64,000 nt of DNA from Acanthosoma haemorrhoidale. Taxonomy: Eukaryota; Arthropoda; Insecta; Hemiptera; Acanthosomatidae. Below the pieces are notes generated by a model, which worked only from the letters and a program-made list of their open reading frames with translations, ran no database searches and had not been told where the DNA came from. The DNA lies in NCBI GenBank assembly GCA_930367205.1, contig OV884013.1, positions 87,607,333-87,671,332 on the forward strand, written 5' to 3'. Shown here one piece after another: positions 36,259-46,170 of this stretch (within the stretch, counting starts at the first letter, position 1; the number at the start of each line of letters is the position of its first letter). The translations under genes were made by a program, and so were the position numbers.

Positions 36259-37401
36259 TAAAAAATTATCTTTATTAGTTTCAAGTTGTTTTACTCTTTC
36301 AGTTAATATTCTAATTTGTTCATCTCTCTCATCCTCGGCGTAATGTACGCGATTAGAAACAGTTCTCATCGAAACCGTATTTGAATCATTTTGTTGTGGT
36401 GGATCTACTTTTTGTTGATTATTTCTCCAATTTCCGGATGGAGGTTTATTAAAGAATCCATGTTGAGATTTTGGATCCCATGATTGATTATGAATAGGTT
36501 TTTGATAATTTTGTTGATTATTTGGGTAATTGTGATAATTTGGTTGTGCATTTTGATAACTTTTATAATTTTGGTTTTGTTGATGTTGATAATCTTGTTT
36601 TTGTTCATGAGGTTGTTTTTGAAATTGTTTTTCATATTTATGTTTGTAATTTGGATCGAAATTTTTGCCTTTATAATTCGATTGGTGTGGTTGGTGGTGT
36701 TTGTCTTTTCGACTACCCGGACCGTACACCCGATGCACAATGTGCGCAGCGTTATTTCTTAAGATTTCGTCAATATCTTCGATTGTCTCGAATTTAATAT
36801 GATAAATAAAATCAGTAAGCGAGGGATGTAAATTATGAACGGTGTGATGTGATATCTGTTTGTCGTATCTTTCCATTTCCGACTGTTTATTCACTATTTC
36901 CGAGTCGGCATACACGCGAGCATATAAATCGCATCTTTTCTTACCTAATCTTTCTAAGTAATCATGTGGGTTTTCGTTATGGTACGATTTAGTATTGAGT
37001 ATTTCTGATATTAATTGCTCTCTCGTTCGCGTATCTTGATATTTACGTTTAAGGAATGTTAAAATTTCTGTCACACTAGTGAATTCCTTATCATAGGTTG
37101 CAATTTTTGCTTTTCCTTTTAGCTTAGTTAATAAAGTTAATACTAATTTTGAATGGTTTATATCTTTATATTGGTTATCATCTTTACAATATAAGTCATA
37201 CACAAATGTTGTATTTCTAATAAAATCTACTAATTGTAAAGGATCACCATCATATTCCGGAATTAATTTAAAATCATGATCTTTTATTTCCATAGCCATC
37301 TCTGAATTTGTATTTTCTAATAGTAATTGATCAATATTATCTAGATTAAAAGTTGTATGTACTTGTCTTAATTGGTTTAATCTATCCTGTAAATTTGACA
37401 T
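36217..37401 (-). CDS. gag: Errantivirus Gag
   Basis: The 394-codon frame starts with ATG at 37401. Residues about 40-230 resemble an errantivirus capsid region: FKLIPEYDGDPLQLVDFI near the start, a K-L-LTLLTKLKGKA block, then LTFLKRKYQDTRTREQLISE and YHNENPHDYLERLGKKR. The C-terminal third is rich in Gln, Asn, His, Tyr and Lys and has no CCHC zinc knuckle. This is usual for errantiviruses, where basic residues are thought to bind RNA. The reading frame is intact to TAA at 36217. The pol frame overlaps its last 14 codons or so after the TTTTTTA site. A small frame precedes it in the leader. Confidence 0.9.
   Translation of the reverse strand: MSNLQDRLNQLRQVHTTFNLDNIDQLLLENTNSEMAMEIKDHDFKLIPEYDGDPLQLVDFIRNTTFVYDLYCKDDNQYKDINHSKLVLTLLTKLKGKAKIATYDKEFTSVTEILTFLKRKYQDTRTREQLISEILNTKSYHNENPHDYLERLGKKRCDLYARVYADSEIVNKQSEMERYDKQISHHTVHNLHPSLTDFIYHIKFETIEDIDEILRNNAAHIVHRVYGPGSRKDKHHQPHQSNYKGKNFDPNYKHKYEKQFQKQPHEQKQDYQHQQNQNYKSYQNAQPNYHNYPNNQQNYQKPIHNQSWDPKSQHGFFNKPPSGNWRNNQQKVDPPQQNDSNTVSMRTVSNRVHYAEDERDEQIRILTERVKQLETNKDNFLDQGPNKGEPPDRM
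36259..36265 (-). promoter_or_regulatory. Gag-pol -1 ribosomal frameshift site
   Basis: In sense direction the gag codons AAT TTT TTA contain the heptamer T TTT TTA in the correct phase (codons TTT at 36264-36262 and TTA at 36261-36259). This is a canonical X XXY YYZ slippery site. Slipping back one base enters the open protease frame, while gag itself stops about 40 bases later. I did not resolve a downstream pseudoknot. Confidence 0.85.
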
Positions 37402-37416
37402 AAAATAAACTTATAA

Positions 37417-37605
37417 TTATTTATAATTACCATCAAGTATGTTGTCTTCAGTGGAAAAATCTTCTTCCTTGGTGCTGCGAAGTCTCAACAAATAGTTTTG
37501 AAACTCGGGTGATAAGATTTGAAAATCTTCAGAAAGTTGAAAGATACCTCTGTAGTCGTGGAGAATGCTTGCTATACTTGTATACGCAGTGGCAATCTTC
37601 CTCAA
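37417..37605 (-). CDS. Small upstream frame in the errantivirus leader
   Basis: A 62-codon frame starts with ATG at 37605, about 110 bases after the primer site. It ends in TAA only 16 bases before the gag ATG and is in the same frame as gag. It has no known domain; it is acidic towards the end (EEDFSTEDNILDG). It could be a regulatory upstream frame, a remnant of a longer gag N-terminus, or chance. Confidence 0.4.
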   Translation of the reverse strand: MRKIATAYTSIASILHDYRGIFQLSEDFQILSPEFQNYLLRLRSTKEEDFSTEDNILDGNYK

Positions 37606-37699
37606 GACGGAGAGAAGTAGTTATGCTGCTTGATTTCGGTATTACACACGATTCTAAGCTCCGCAAAGTTACTTTAAATACCTTCAAAATTCCTCCCAA

Positions 37700-37717
37700 G
37701 TACCTCGTTCGGGCGCC
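37700..37717 (-). other. Primer-binding site, tRNA-Lys type
   Basis: Directly after the 5' LTR the sense strand reads (T)GGCGCCCGAACGAGGTAC, using the last T of the LTR. The first 12-13 bases, TGGCGCCCGAAC, are complementary to the 3' end of animal tRNA-Lys(UUU); later bases match less well. Confidence 0.75.
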
Positions 37718-37934
37718 AGTTAAATATCTTCAAAGCACACAAGACTTTTTAAAAAGATTTATTTTGAATAACAAACATAAATGACATGGTAATATACAGA
37801 TCTAATCTAGCATAGTGACGGGCTAATGAGATACAATAGACTGACCTCCTTCTCTGATTCTCACGGGTTTAAATAAGAGTCAGCAAAGGGGTGATTCATA
37901 GTTCTTAGAATGCTAGCACGGGTGCACTATAACT
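37718..37934 (-). repeat. Errantivirus 5' LTR (217 bp)
   Basis: Same sequence as 32991-33207. It is followed on the right by ATAT at 37935-37938, the target-site copy. Confidence 0.95.
37839..37875 (-). promoter_or_regulatory. LTR core promoter (TATA-like box plus initiator)
   Basis: In sense direction TATTTAAA (37875-37868) lies about 30 bases before TCAGTC (37844-37839), which matches the arthropod initiator TCAGT. Downstream in the same LTR, AATAAA at 37763-37758 gives the polyadenylation signal. Together they define a short R region. Confidence 0.6.
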
Positions 37935-38446
37935 ATATAGATAAAGTGTTAATATTGCCCCTTGAGGTAACCTAGCAGAATAGTAGTAAACATGAAGTTG
38001 AAAAAAACATCTAAAGACTTAAACAGTAAATATTTTAGTAATTAGATATATTTTTTTTAGCGCATGCCCGGTATCATTGGTTATTCACGACGAGCTGACG
38101 AGAAGTCGCTGGTGGGAAGGGAACCCAGGAAAGTGACGGAAACGGAACTCAAGAGGTAAGCGGCTTCGGTAACTGCGCCTGCGCTGAGTAATTCGATAGC
38201 AGGCCACTGTGCCGTGGCTTCTAGAGACGCTTGTCCTCTTCGATTAGTTTCCTTTTTCGCAACAGCTAAAATTCTACACCGATGTTTGACATATTATCAT
38301 AGTCTTAGAATCGTTTAGAGGAGGTAAAAAGTATCAGCCAAGCCCGAAGGAAGTGGTTGTACTTTCATTATCGAACGAGGAAATCATGTTTCGTCTGTTT
38401 ATATGTCTATCTGTAAGTACGTTCTACAAACTAGATCAGTGAGAGA
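37935..38446. other. No gene supported; GC-richer from 38060
   Basis: The GC-richer part (38060-38260) may belong to the Jockey element that follows, but I see no clear frame. Confidence 0.35.
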
Positions 38447-38828
38447 TTGGGGAGACTCAATATCTCTGTAAACGCGGGTAAGACTGACTGCGTAATTTTC
38501 TCTTTCCAAAAGGGAAAAAGTCCGCTACCTACTAGTTACATAGTAGGAACGCAGCGAAATTCACCAGCCAACAACCTAGTATACCTGGGAATTAAAATGG
38601 ACAGACACCTCCGTTTTAGTAACCATTTTGCGAAGAAGTTGAAGCAAACTCGCACGAAGTCTTACCGGCTTACGCATTTATTGACTTCCCCCAATCTATC
38701 ACTGCGACTAAAGCTATTGATTTACAAGAGTGTACTTAGGCCCTGCTGTATGGTGCACCGCTGTTTCGTCATCTGACGTAAATGACAGCTCGGCGACTCC
38801 AACAAGGAGTGTCCAGAGCAAACGGAAT

Positions 38829-38833
<5 letters not shown>

Positions 38834-38891
<58 letters not shown>

Positions 38892-38902
38892 GTAGAGGGA
38901 GA

Positions 38903-38947
<45 letters not shown>

Positions 38948-38948
38948 G

Positions 38949-39028
<80 letters not shown>
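38834..39028. repeat. (GA)n microsatellite, about 195 bp
   Basis: Nearly pure GA dinucleotide with a few interruptions (AAAG, GGTAGAGG, GAGGGGGAG). It lies inside the Jockey pseudogene. Frames across it on both strands are artefacts of the repeat. Confidence 0.95.
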
Positions 39029-39029
<1 letters not shown>

Positions 39030-39290
39030 ATTATTTTTATTATTTCAAGAGTTATTAGCCCGGCCGGAGCTCTCAAAAAAACAGGAATATTGGTACGTGT
39101 ACCAATATCCCCAACAAAAAAACTTGGTGTTCCGGAAGGAAACACTATTTAGACTTTATCTAATAAAAAATTTTAAATAAATGGATCGTTTAATTATAAC
39201 GAGAAGTTAAGATTTATCAGCTAATGTTTGTAACATTCAGGGTATTTCTCACATATTAATTTAATTATTGTGTGCAAGAATACCAAGTTC

Positions 39291-39343
39291 GGGGGGGGGG
39301 GGGAGCCTTCGCAAGGTTTGATAGAGAGAGAGAGAGAGAGAGA
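39291..39343. repeat. Poly-G run and second GA microsatellite
   Basis: Thirteen G at 39291-39303, then a short spacer, then about ten GA units at 39324-39343. Both sit between the two coding pieces of the Jockey pseudogene. Confidence 0.9.
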
Positions 39344-39805
39344 TGAAATACCAAAACAGTATACTGATGAAAGTGGTCAGACATACTTCATTCGAGCAAC
39401 GGAGCAACAGTGAACTTAACGAGATCTTTGATTGGCCTAAGTTGGATGAATTCATCCAATTTTTCGACTCCCTACAGTACTTGATAAACCCGGTGTTTAA
39501 CACGATAACCCTCGCTCCGTTCCCCTATCGAAGGCAGGACGCTGTCGAGGCAGGAACGCTTTAGTCTTAGGTTCTAGTTTTTAGGTTTAGTTTTTAGTCT
39601 CCCACATTGTAAACCGAAGGTGAGCCCCATTCTGTACACATTGCATTGTAAATTTTAACGTCACATAGAATCGTAATTGTAATCCTACCCTCCTTCGAAT
39701 GCATCTGCGAATACAGTACGAGGAGAAGTCTGTAAAACGTGTACATTAAATTTTGTTCATCTATTGTAAATATGTTATTAATGAAAGGGTTTTGAAAAAA
39801 AAACA

Positions 39806-40387
39806 AAAACGTTCTACAAACGTGGTCTTAAAAATGATCAAATCAATGATCAATCAATCAAATGATTGGATGAGAAATCTTTAAATATTCCAATTGGTTA
39901 TTGGGTCAAATAAAATAATAGGATCTTTTCGCTAATTGAAAAAAAATGTCATCAAGCTCAGAATCTGTATAAGATTTAAATATTTTTTTCCCAATGTTTG
40001 AGGTTACATTAAAGGGGGTAAAGCAACAAATTTCAAAGATATCAATGAATAAAAATAAAGTTTTTTCGAGGAAACAATTGAAATCGTGTCAATTTAATTA
40101 GTTTTTATTTAATGTTCTAACATCCGGCCTGCTGAAGGAATTGCCTTAGGGAGGGGGAGGTCCTTCGGCAGAATGTGTATTTATATCAGCATGAATGGAA
40201 ATTGCACATAAGTATGAATGAATTCTTACATCCCAATTAATTATGCATTATAAGCAAATTGTAATCAAAATCTACTATTCAATAATGTTTTAGTTATTTA
40301 CAATTTCATGACAAATAAAAGGAAGTATTTTTGATCAAGTATTCCAAGCAAACTTTCAGTCTGACTACAAGTCGTAGTAGTCTATGT
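39806..40387. other. AT-rich stretch without a supported gene
   Basis: No motif was seen. It ends at the left border of the 706-bp tandem array. Confidence 0.45.
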
Positions 40388-42505
40388 AAGTAAGCAGTCG
40401 CAGACTGAGGTGCGTGGGTGTTGCTACTCTGGTTAAAAGATAAAAAAGGTACTATTGTTTAAGATGAGTTAAATATCCCACATAACCAATTGGAGGTATT
40501 TGAAATGACAGCTCAGAGTTGTCGAATGCGTTTTTTCAATAAAGAAGAAATTATCAGTTGTGGAAAGACAGTAAAGCTGTTTTATAATTTTTCCAACACC
40601 ATTCCACAATCCGGCAGTAATATTTATATTAGGGGGACCGGAAAGTAATATCGGTTTTTTACATTAAATTCAAACAAATCAATTTTTAACATGTTTTTGT
40701 TTTTAATCAATGATGTAATCACTATCGTTATCGACACCCTTTTGTCATGTAATGTGAAGATTTTCAATGCCGGATCGATAAAAATCAATTGGTTTTTGAG
40801 AAAAATATCTGGAGATGACTTTTGGACATCATCCAAATTTTCAAATGTTTTGCCACATAGAAAATGTTGTAGCGATCGGAATAAATAGGAATCCGATGGT
40901 GCAATATTGGGCGAGTATGGTGAGTGAGGTAATACCTCCTACCCCGATTCATTAATTTTTTCGAAGTTTCGTCTTGCGCAGTGCGGTCTTACTTTATCGT
41001 GATGCAGAATAACGCCTTTTCTGTTGGGAATCGCTGGGCACTTTTCAATTAAAGATTGATTTACTCGATCATATTTTTCACAGTAAAGGTCATAAGTAAG
41101 CAGTCGCAGACTGAGGTGCGTGGGTGTTGCTACTCTGGTTAAAAGATAAAAAAGGTACTATTGTTTAAGATGAGTTAAATATCCCACATAACCAATTGGA
41201 GGTATTTGAAATGACAGCTCAGAGTTGTCGAATGCGTTTTTTCAATAAAGAAGAAATTATCAGTTGTGGAAAGACAGTAAAGCTGTTTTATAATTTTTCC
41301 AACACCATTCCACAATCCGGCAGTAATATTTATATTAGGGGGACCGGAAAGTAATATCGGTTTTTTACATTAAATTCAAACAAATCAATTTTTAACATGT
41401 TTTTGTTTTTAATCAATGATGTAATCACTATCGTTATCGACACCCTTTTGTCATGTAATGTGAAGATTTTCAATGCCGGATCGATAAAAATCAATTGGTT
41501 TTTGAGAAAAATATCTGGAGATGACTTTTGGACATCATCCAAATTTTCAAATGTTTTGCCACATAGAAAATGTTGTAGCGATCGGAATAAATAGGAATCC
41601 GATGGTGCAATATTGGGCGAGTATGGTGAGTGAGGTAATACCTCCTACCCCGATTCATTAATTTTTTCGAAGTTTCGTCTTGCGCAGTGCGGTCTTACTT
41701 TATCGTGATGCAGAATAACGCCTTTTCTGTTGGGAATCGCTGGGCACTTTTCAATTAAAGATTGATTTACTCGATCATATTTTTCACAGTAAAGGTCATA
41801 AGTAAGCAGTCGCAGACTGAGGTGCGTGGGTGTTGCTACTCTGGTTAAAAGATAAAAAAGGTACTATTGTTTAAGATGAGTTAAATATCCCACATAACCA
41901 ATTGGAGGTATTTGAAATGACAGCTCAGAGTTGTCGAATGCGTTTTTTCAATAAAGAAGAAATTATCAGTTGTGGAAAGACAGTAAAGCTGTTTTATAAT
42001 TTTTCCAACACCATTCCACAATCCGGCAGTAATATTTATATTAGGGGGACCGGAAAGTAATATCGGTTTTTTACATTAAATTCAAACAAATCAATTTTTA
42101 ACATGTTTTTGTTTTTAATCAATGATGTAATCACTATCGTTATCGACACCCTTTTGTCATGTAATGTGAAGATTTTCAATGCCGGATCGATAAAAATCAA
42201 TTGGTTTTTGAGAAAAATATCTGGAGATGACTTTTGGACATCATCCAAATTTTCAAATGTTTTGCCACATAGAAAATGTTGTAGCGATCGGAATAAATAG
42301 GAATCCGATGGTGCAATATTGGGCGAGTATGGTGAGTGAGGTAATACCTCCTACCCCGATTCATTAATTTTTTCGAAGTTTCGTCTTGCGCAGTGCGGTC
42401 TTACTTTATCGTGATGCAGAATAACGCCTTTTCTGTTGGGAATCGCTGGGCACTTTTCAATTAAAGATTGATTTACTCGATCATATTTTTCACAGTAAAG
42501 GTCAT
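40388..42505. repeat. Tandem triplication, 706-bp unit
   Basis: Three units start at 40388, 41094 and 41800, each with AAGTAAGCAGTCGCAGACTG. The units look identical wherever I compared them. Each unit holds about 240 bp of unique flank followed by about 465 bp of the left part of a mariner element. Only the third unit runs on into the rest of the mariner. The junction is AAAGGTCATA joined to AGTAAGC. Near-identity means a very recent tandem duplication, or an assembly artefact. Confidence 0.95.
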
Positions 42506-42988
42506 AGTTTGTCCAGGTTTTATCACTTCAAAATGAACGACCCCGTGAATACTCCACCAAACACACAAAAGCGCCTTTTTGGGGTGTAAGCTTGGCTTAC
42601 CTGTACTTCGTGGCAATTCAGTCGGAGAGAACCACTGCCTTTTGCGTTTTGGAATATTATTGAGGACCCATTTTTCATCTCCAGCCTCACCCACCATATT
42701 CACCCGATATGGCACCATCTGATTTCCATTTATTCCAATCGCTAAAATATCTTCAGAGTGCCAACAAAATTTTAAAATTTGAATGATGTCCGACATGCCT
42801 TCTCTAGATATTTTGCTCAATTGATTTTTATTAATATCGCATTAAAAATCTGCACACTAGATGGCAAATGGTTGTTGATAACGACGGTGATAATACCATT
42901 GATTAAAAACAAAAATTTGTTTAAAATATATCTATTTGTACTTAATATAAAAAAAAAAAAAAAAACGACATTACTTTCCGGTCCATTT
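42041..42988 (-). pseudogene. Mariner transposase (D,D34D), truncated, with inverted extra end
   Basis: On the minus strand GDEKWVLNN (about 42690) is the first catalytic Asp block, followed by KRKRQWFSP and HPKKALLCVWWSIHG. After a frame change near 42508 come YDLYCEKYDR, then VILHHDKVRPH (second Asp) and YSPNIAPSDSYLF (third Asp). Exactly 34 residue positions separate the last two Asp, counting an in-frame TAG. The N-terminal helix-turn-helix part is absent. In its place, 42771-42988 is a diverged, inverted copy of the C-terminal end (42041-42262). As a result both ends carry the terminal repeat GGACCGGAAAGTAAT. The left 465 bp are also present at 40629-41093 and 41335-41799 through the tandem triplication. 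Confidence 0.85.
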
Positions 42989-44699
42989 ATTATTTGCTTC
43001 GTTGTCGAATCGAAACTACTATTGGATTAAAAAGCTCCTTACTGGGGGAACTATGACAGCTCTCTACTGCCTCCTCGAGCGAGGCCTCTGTTTCTTTAGA
43101 TGCTCCCTTAAGCAAAAACGAGCGCTGCTCCTGGAACGATATATAGGCTTATATGTCTCCTTCAAGGCGTCCATTACTTCCTGTAAGTGAGCCTGACGAC
43201 ATGGAACCGCTACCAATCAATAACATATCCAGATTGGAGATGTGATATGGCTGGCTGAGATGGACCAGGGGTAGTCGGCAGGTAGCAAGAATGTCTAACG
43301 GTGCCTCGGCTGTGTTGTGCCGATGTCATCACCAAATGATGTCTCTATTAGTGCGGTGCTTATCTAGGTGCAGGTGACCCTCGTTAGCACCCCGGCATTA
43401 GCGGTCGCTGAATATTTTCCCTCGGCTCTATCTGTCTGTCTGTCTGTCTTTATTGCGCTTCGACATAGAACCTCTTTTAGTAGTGGCCCGGTTTATTGGC
43501 TCGTCTCTCGTCTGTCGGTTTTTTGGCGTACCTGATGCCTAGTGGCAGCGCTCTTTAGTGTCTGCCCAGCTAACGATGGATGGAGATATCCAGGGGTGGC
43601 AAATCTCCGCTTTTAATGTGTTAGTTTCATTAAAGTATGTTTTCAGATAATTTTAGCGAGTAAAATGACATCAGTAGCATAGCTATTGGCAAAGTAGACA
43701 GGTTAAAGAATGTTTTTCATAATATTTGAATACATGATTTGGGAATTCAATATAATTTTTGTTATTAAAAAAAAAAATCAAATTCGAACTTATAATAAGT
43801 ACAAAAATAATATTTAAGATTAATTTAACTATAGATTACTTTAATAAGAATGTAAAAAAAAATATTTTGTTTTCAATCAACGTACGTGTATCAAAGAACC
43901 CAGTAAAAAAGTAATGACAAAGGGGACCATTAATTGAACAATAATTACAAAATGTAGGCCCCTTTGAATTTATTTCAGTTTTAATTGTTTTTTAACTGAT
44001 TTAAAAAGTGTTAATTATTAATTATTATAACCCCTCCGTTGCAAGGTGATGACACTTTGCAGCCACACACGTTTGCGGTGATTATGTCAACATTTTCTTC
44101 TAGCAGGTTATATTTCTCATCAGCTTTTATTTCCTTATTATTATTTGCCTTACCAAAACTCACATATGTCCCATGTGGTTTTAAATACTTATCTACTGAT
44201 TTCATTCTAAAATTTTTTTTTTTATTTCCGCTTAGTTGCCTTATTCAAATTGGTTGAAGTATTATTAGAATATAATAGAAAACAAGTTTTACTCCGGGAC
44301 CAAGTCCCCTGTGAATGAAATTTATGTTCAGATGACAAATTTACATATGGGAAATAAAATAAGCTATAACATCATAGTAAAAAAAGAAAACACAAACAAA
44401 ATAACAACGTAAAATAAAGTGTAAACCTCTATATGAATGATTATAATAATAAAAATAAGAACTGTTTAACTAATTTTAGCAAATAAAGTCAATATGATCC
44501 ACCTGTAAGAAACCAAAACATAAAAAAAAGGGAAATAAGAAAAAAAAACAATAAAAAAGCAGAAGTCTGTACAGTAAGGCAATAAAATTAACAAAATAAA
44601 ACAAGAAAGACAGATACAGACTGGCAGCCAACATTCATCTAGGTGTAGTAAATAATTAATACAAAAATAAAAGTGATGAAATATAAAATAATGAATGAG
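42989..44699. other. No gene supported; GC-rich block 43030-43620
   Basis: The GC-rich block has no frame longer than about 60 codons and no motif I recognise. A TCTG microsatellite lies at 43429-43449. It may be an old transposon. 43620-44699 is AT-rich; a minus frame at 44011-44205 and its antisense have no known domain. Confidence 0.35.
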
Positions 44700-44970
44700 T
44701 GAATCGTTCCTGGACTAACGAGGGTCTCTTTGGATAGTGAGAAGGTGTTGGAATAGAAGAGTTTTGAAGGTTCGTAAGGATGAAGAATGGCGGATATTAG
44801 GAGGTAGATCAAGACGGTAGTAGAGCGAGCAAGGAAGGCACGATACTGTGGGCAGCAGTTTAAAGGTCACAGAGGTTTTGTACTGTAAAATATTGTTTAT
44901 GTATGGATGGTTTGAAAAAGGAATGAATTGAGGAAATATTGTGCACGGAAGGAGGAGAACACCCAGCATA
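44700..44970 (-). mobile_element. Non-LTR retrotransposon fragment, copy B
   Basis: One minus frame is open from 44969 to 44715 and ends with YYRLDLPPNIRHSSSLRTFK, a typical non-LTR reverse transcriptase C-terminus. The whole segment aligns with 3284-3562 on the plus strand (see there for shared blocks). With two copies in 64 kb the family is probably common in this genome. Confidence 0.7.
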
Positions 44971-45869
44971 AGTTGGCGTACAGATGGAACCCTAAATCAA
45001 GTACTTGATTTTTTCTATTAAATAAACAACAAACACTTTTAAAATCAGTGTTTGTTAATATCTATAAATTACCTTTGTGCTATCGTCATAGGCCGTTCAG
45101 CAACTAAATGCACTAGATCAATTATGCTTGACGTAATCATCATTGTAGACTTTGAATGAACTTACGAATAAATTTTCGAGGTAGTATTTCTGTTCTGACC
45201 GTCGTTGGTATGCCAACGTAAATTCAGGTAAAAGAACAGAAATCCTTGAACAGTTGAGACAACGGGATGGAATTCATAACCTAAAAAATTAACATATGAT
45301 AGTGTGAAATAAGATGTGATTTGTCAACAGTTTTTTGTGCCCCTTTCAGGCCGGTTGCTTTGTGAAAAAGTTGTGAAATTTGAAATGGTACCCGGGATAG
45401 GATATTAGTAGGCGTGATTCCTTTGTACCTGTGGAGGACCGTCCCCTTCACACCTATCCCAAGGGAATAACGCCGAGATATTTTCGAGTCTGTAAAGGTT
45501 TAGCTGTCACATAATTTCTTGGTGTGGCGCTTCACGGCTGATAAATAAGTTGGAACCAAATTTTAAATAAATAATAGTGAGAAAATCTGTCTATGCGTTC
45601 ATTTTATAAGATAGTCGAGTAGTGATCTCAACTACATTTTGTTTAATTATGAACGTAATTTTATTTTTTTAAATATATAGGTAAACGTAGAAATCCCAGC
45701 TATAGGATCAGGTGCTTTTCTTGATTGCGTATAAAATCATTAAAAAATAAATGATCCAATGTTATTTGAGAAATTTTTAGTACTGCTACTTAAATTATTA
45801 ATAATTATCTAGTACTATATTTTAATTATTAAACCATGGCAGTTAAAGGTTGCCATTATTATTAATTTG
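44971..45869. other. AT-rich stretch; one long hairpin
   Basis: No gene is supported. At 45187-45243, ATTTCTGTTCT pairs with AGAACAGAAAT, and an inner GTTGG-TATG-CCAAC stem lies between them. Whether it is functional is unknown. Confidence 0.35.
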
Positions 45870-46170
45870 GATGTGAGGGTCCATTCATACTTATGTATAA
45901 TTCTCCTTCATATCATCATTCTTACAATAAGTACGCATTCTGCTCAGGAGCCCACCCCCAACTCCCAAGGCCATCCCTTGGCCAGTTGGTGGAAGGGTCA
46001 GATCCAGCTGAGACCGCCTCCCTCTACTACAGTTTCGCCAAGTGGAGATCAAAGAGAGGGCAAAGAGCCATAGATGCTCAGGATTGAGTTAGGACGATGG
46101 TCAGAGCCAGGTCTTCAAGACGTATATTTCTATATACAATAGATCGTGAGGCCACCGCTGTTTCAAACGA
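45870..46170 (-). mobile_element. Jockey-family 3' UTR, diverged copy
   Basis: It shares with the 29718 element the block AGAGCCATAGATGCTCAGG (there GAGCCACAGACGCTCAGG). About 75 bases further on it shares GTATATTTCTATA and GTGAGGCCACCGCTG. The other parts have drifted. No coding part remains. Confidence 0.55.

Larger units (their letters stand above)
32991..37934 (-). mobile_element. Errantivirus (Ty3/gypsy with env), internally deleted provirus
   Basis: A 4,944-bp element on the minus strand lies between two 217-bp LTRs and is flanked by ATAT on both sides. LTR ends AGTTA...TAACT and insertion into a TATATA-like site are errantivirus traits. Order in the sense direction: 5' LTR, primer site, leader with a small frame, gag, -1 frameshift site, protease, low-complexity junction, end of integrase, env, 3' LTR. 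Complete errantiviruses are usually around 7 kb. What is missing here is the reverse transcriptase, RNase H and the N-terminal part of integrase. The LTRs look identical base for base, so the insertion is recent, yet the copy cannot copy itself. Either it was mobilised in trans by a complete relative, or it lost pol just after landing. Confidence 0.95.
38447..39805 (+). pseudogene. Jockey-type retrotransposon 3' half, broken by GA microsatellites
   Basis: 38447-38776 reads as the thumb end of a Jockey reverse transcriptase: NAGKTDCVIFSF near the start, NNLVYLGIKMDRHLRFSNHF, and LKLLIYKSVLRP at the end. The next base run, one frame over, gives LLYGAPLFRHLT, the Jockey 'YG-PLW' block. A 195-bp GA microsatellite then interrupts the gene. 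The C-terminus resumes at 39334-39564 (LDEFIQFFDSLQYLINPVFN to a natural TAG). A 3' UTR of about 240 bp ends in GAAAAAAAAA near 39797-39805. Frameshifts and the microsatellite make it dead. It is a different family from the 29718 element because the 3' UTR is unrelated. Confidence 0.75.

Noticed and set aside
36405..36797. Frames of 91-111 codons over gag, on both strands
   Set aside because: They lie over the Gln/Asn-rich end of gag and are hydrophobic or Ile-rich shadows of that biased sequence.
38714..39152. Overlapping frames of 140-143 codons on both strands
   Set aside because: They are Ser-Leu and Arg-Glu repeats produced by the GA microsatellite.
40624..42300. Three identical 65-70 codon frames on each strand as a small gene family
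   Set aside because: They are the mariner end repeated by the 706-bp triplication; the plus-strand versions are antisense shadows.
42779..43030. 83-codon plus-strand frame as an independent gene
   Set aside because: Its peptide matches the C-terminal end of the mariner transposase; it is the inverted arm running into flank.
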